Assembly: GCA_022747635.1 (NCBI GenBank)
Contig: JAKTNV010000005.1
Coordinates: 37,534,336-37,598,335 of the forward strand
DNA: 64,000 nucleotides
Source of the DNA: Hetaerina americana
Lineage: Eukaryota; Arthropoda; Insecta; Odonata; Calopterygidae
Direction of reading: 5' to 3'
The notes beneath the pieces are model-generated. The model saw only the letters and a program-made list of their open reading frames with translations. It had not been told where the DNA came from and did not search any database. Positions 62,901 through 64,000 of the stretch are shown here, piece after piece. Position 1 is the stretch's first letter. Each line of letters opens with the position of its first letter. The position numbers and the translations under genes were made by a program.

Positions 62901-64000
62901 TTTCCACTTTCCTTCATTCCGTCCAGCATGCCCTTTTCCTCAGCCTAATTAGTTTATACATTTTGAAACATCATGTAATATTTATTTTATACATAAATAG
63001 TACACTTTGCCATATTCGGCTTTCAGTAACAATAATATTCCGAATTAAAAGCATAATTACATCCGTTACCTGTCGTTCATCAACAATTATATAGAGCATT
63101 TTCAGCGTTTAGAATTTACCCCAAACAAAATAATTAGGAGTCACCTTTTGGTTTCCGAAGCACTTCCGACTGTTGATACAGAGCCACCTTCGTCTAAGTC
63201 ACTCCATTGACGGAATCTTTCCGATTATTTGCACGCTGAGAATTCACGAGTTATTCCCATTTGCATTCATGGGCACACTTAAAAGCCAAGTAGAGAGCCG
63301 CGGCCATTCTAATGCGAACATTAGAATGATCTCACGAAATGCAATGCTCAGGCCGATCGGCTTAGCTTCCATGTCAATGAAGGCCTACGGTACTAGAACG
63401 GCATAAACCTCAGTTTCTGTGAAAATGAGCTGTCCATCTTACTATTACAATAATAGATAGGATTTGTACACGGACGACGATGATTCAACATGCTTTGAAT
63501 AACGGATATAAGTTTGTGGAGTCGCGTGAAATTTTGGATCGGTATTTTTTAGGAAAAGAGCAACGAAAAGGCCACGATTAAAGAAAATGCGTCAATGGCA
63601 CGTAAAAAATATGTTCATGACAGAACACGTACAATTCTACAGTATAATTTGCACAATTGTATCGGGAAATTGAATAAAATTAAGATAAAATTATTTCGTC
63701 CTCTTCGAAAACTCATAAAAGGTTCAATCATCAACGTGGGTGAAGAATTTACTTCGTATATTCTATCATTTTCGAAACCATGAAAATATTTTGAAACTCA
63801 AGCAGATTTTACGTGTTACACAAGGTCGCTAATTGTCAAATTATTGTTGGATTCCTTGGAGTAGCTTTTAGCTTAAAATGTCTCCCAATGTTCATCAAAT
63901 TCTGGTCCAGAGCATGAGGAAGAAGCGATGTTTGTTCAACATACATACACAGCAACTCGCTCACTTGGAAATCAATTTCTCTCTCCCTCCCTAAGGGATA
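60000..64000. other. Long non-coding stretch to the window edge, nothing recognised
   Basis: A+T-rich DNA with frames of at most 95 residues. A short perfect hairpin lies at 63305-63328. If the homeobox gene extends this far, it is intron or 5' flank, and this cannot be decided from the sequence. Confidence 0.45.

Noticed and set aside
1..64000. A novel multi-gene system (defence, biosynthetic or similar)
   Set aside because: No gene cluster, no conserved gene order and only one supported host exon are present. The window is typical insect-like non-coding DNA around a homeobox gene.

Overview
This window reads as nuclear DNA of an arthropod, most likely an insect. It is mostly non-coding, A+T-leaning intron or intergenic sequence, broken by purine-rich or pyrimidine-rich low-complexity islands, dinucleotide microsatellites and decayed transposon pieces. 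There are no operons, ribosome binding sites, CRISPR arrays or dense open frames, so bacterial, phage and organelle origins are ruled out. The insect assignment rests on the homeobox subtype (NK7.1-like, recalled as an invertebrate gene) and on mariner remnants. It is an inference, and no species can be named.

Only one piece of a host protein-coding gene can be supported. It is a spliced internal exon on the minus strand at 33915-34417. It encodes a low-complexity Ser/Ala/Gly/Lys linker and then homeodomain residues 1-44. It ends at a CAG|GTGAGC donor, at the 44/45 intron position used by many homeobox genes. The residues best fit the NK7.1 family of NK-like transcription factors, with Hmx as the alternative. 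The exon has no in-frame ATG upstream of the homeobox, and its reading frame is closed just upstream at 34443-34445, so the protein must start in an exon at higher coordinates. Recognition helix 3 must lie in an exon at lower coordinates. I found neither partner exon. If the helix-3 exon is truly absent, the intron after residue 44 runs past the left edge and exceeds 33.9 kb. Most of the window would then be long introns or flank of this one developmental regulator.

Layout: 1-14.3 kb holds alternating low-complexity islands (a GT/TA microsatellite near 0.4 kb, a C/T-rich then G-rich switch at 3.5-4.6 kb, purine islands at 6.5, 10.5-11.2 and 13.6-14.3 kb) and the 3' end of a mariner-like transposase at 10.26-10.42 kb. 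At 14.95-15.24 kb is a 288-bp internally deleted mariner with terminal repeats and TA target duplication. From 15.3-24.7 kb little is recognisable. From 24.8-28.4 kb there are purine islands and a near-perfect 47-bp fold-back repeat (25955-26074), part of which recurs near 32.06 kb. A repeat-like block at 33.2-33.74 kb precedes the homeobox exon. From 34.4-49 kb is long unannotated sequence with hairpins and a diverged direct repeat (39.5 and 40.4 kb). At 49.15-49.65 kb a tRNA-like SINE region contains an 82-bp-armed palindrome. From 56-60 kb there is a 75-nt TA run, a purine-to-pyrimidine switch and a CpG-rich patch. The last 4 kb show nothing recognisable.

No previously undescribed multi-gene system is visible. 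The most informative items are the homeobox exon, the deleted mariner, the fold-back family and the SINE palindrome.
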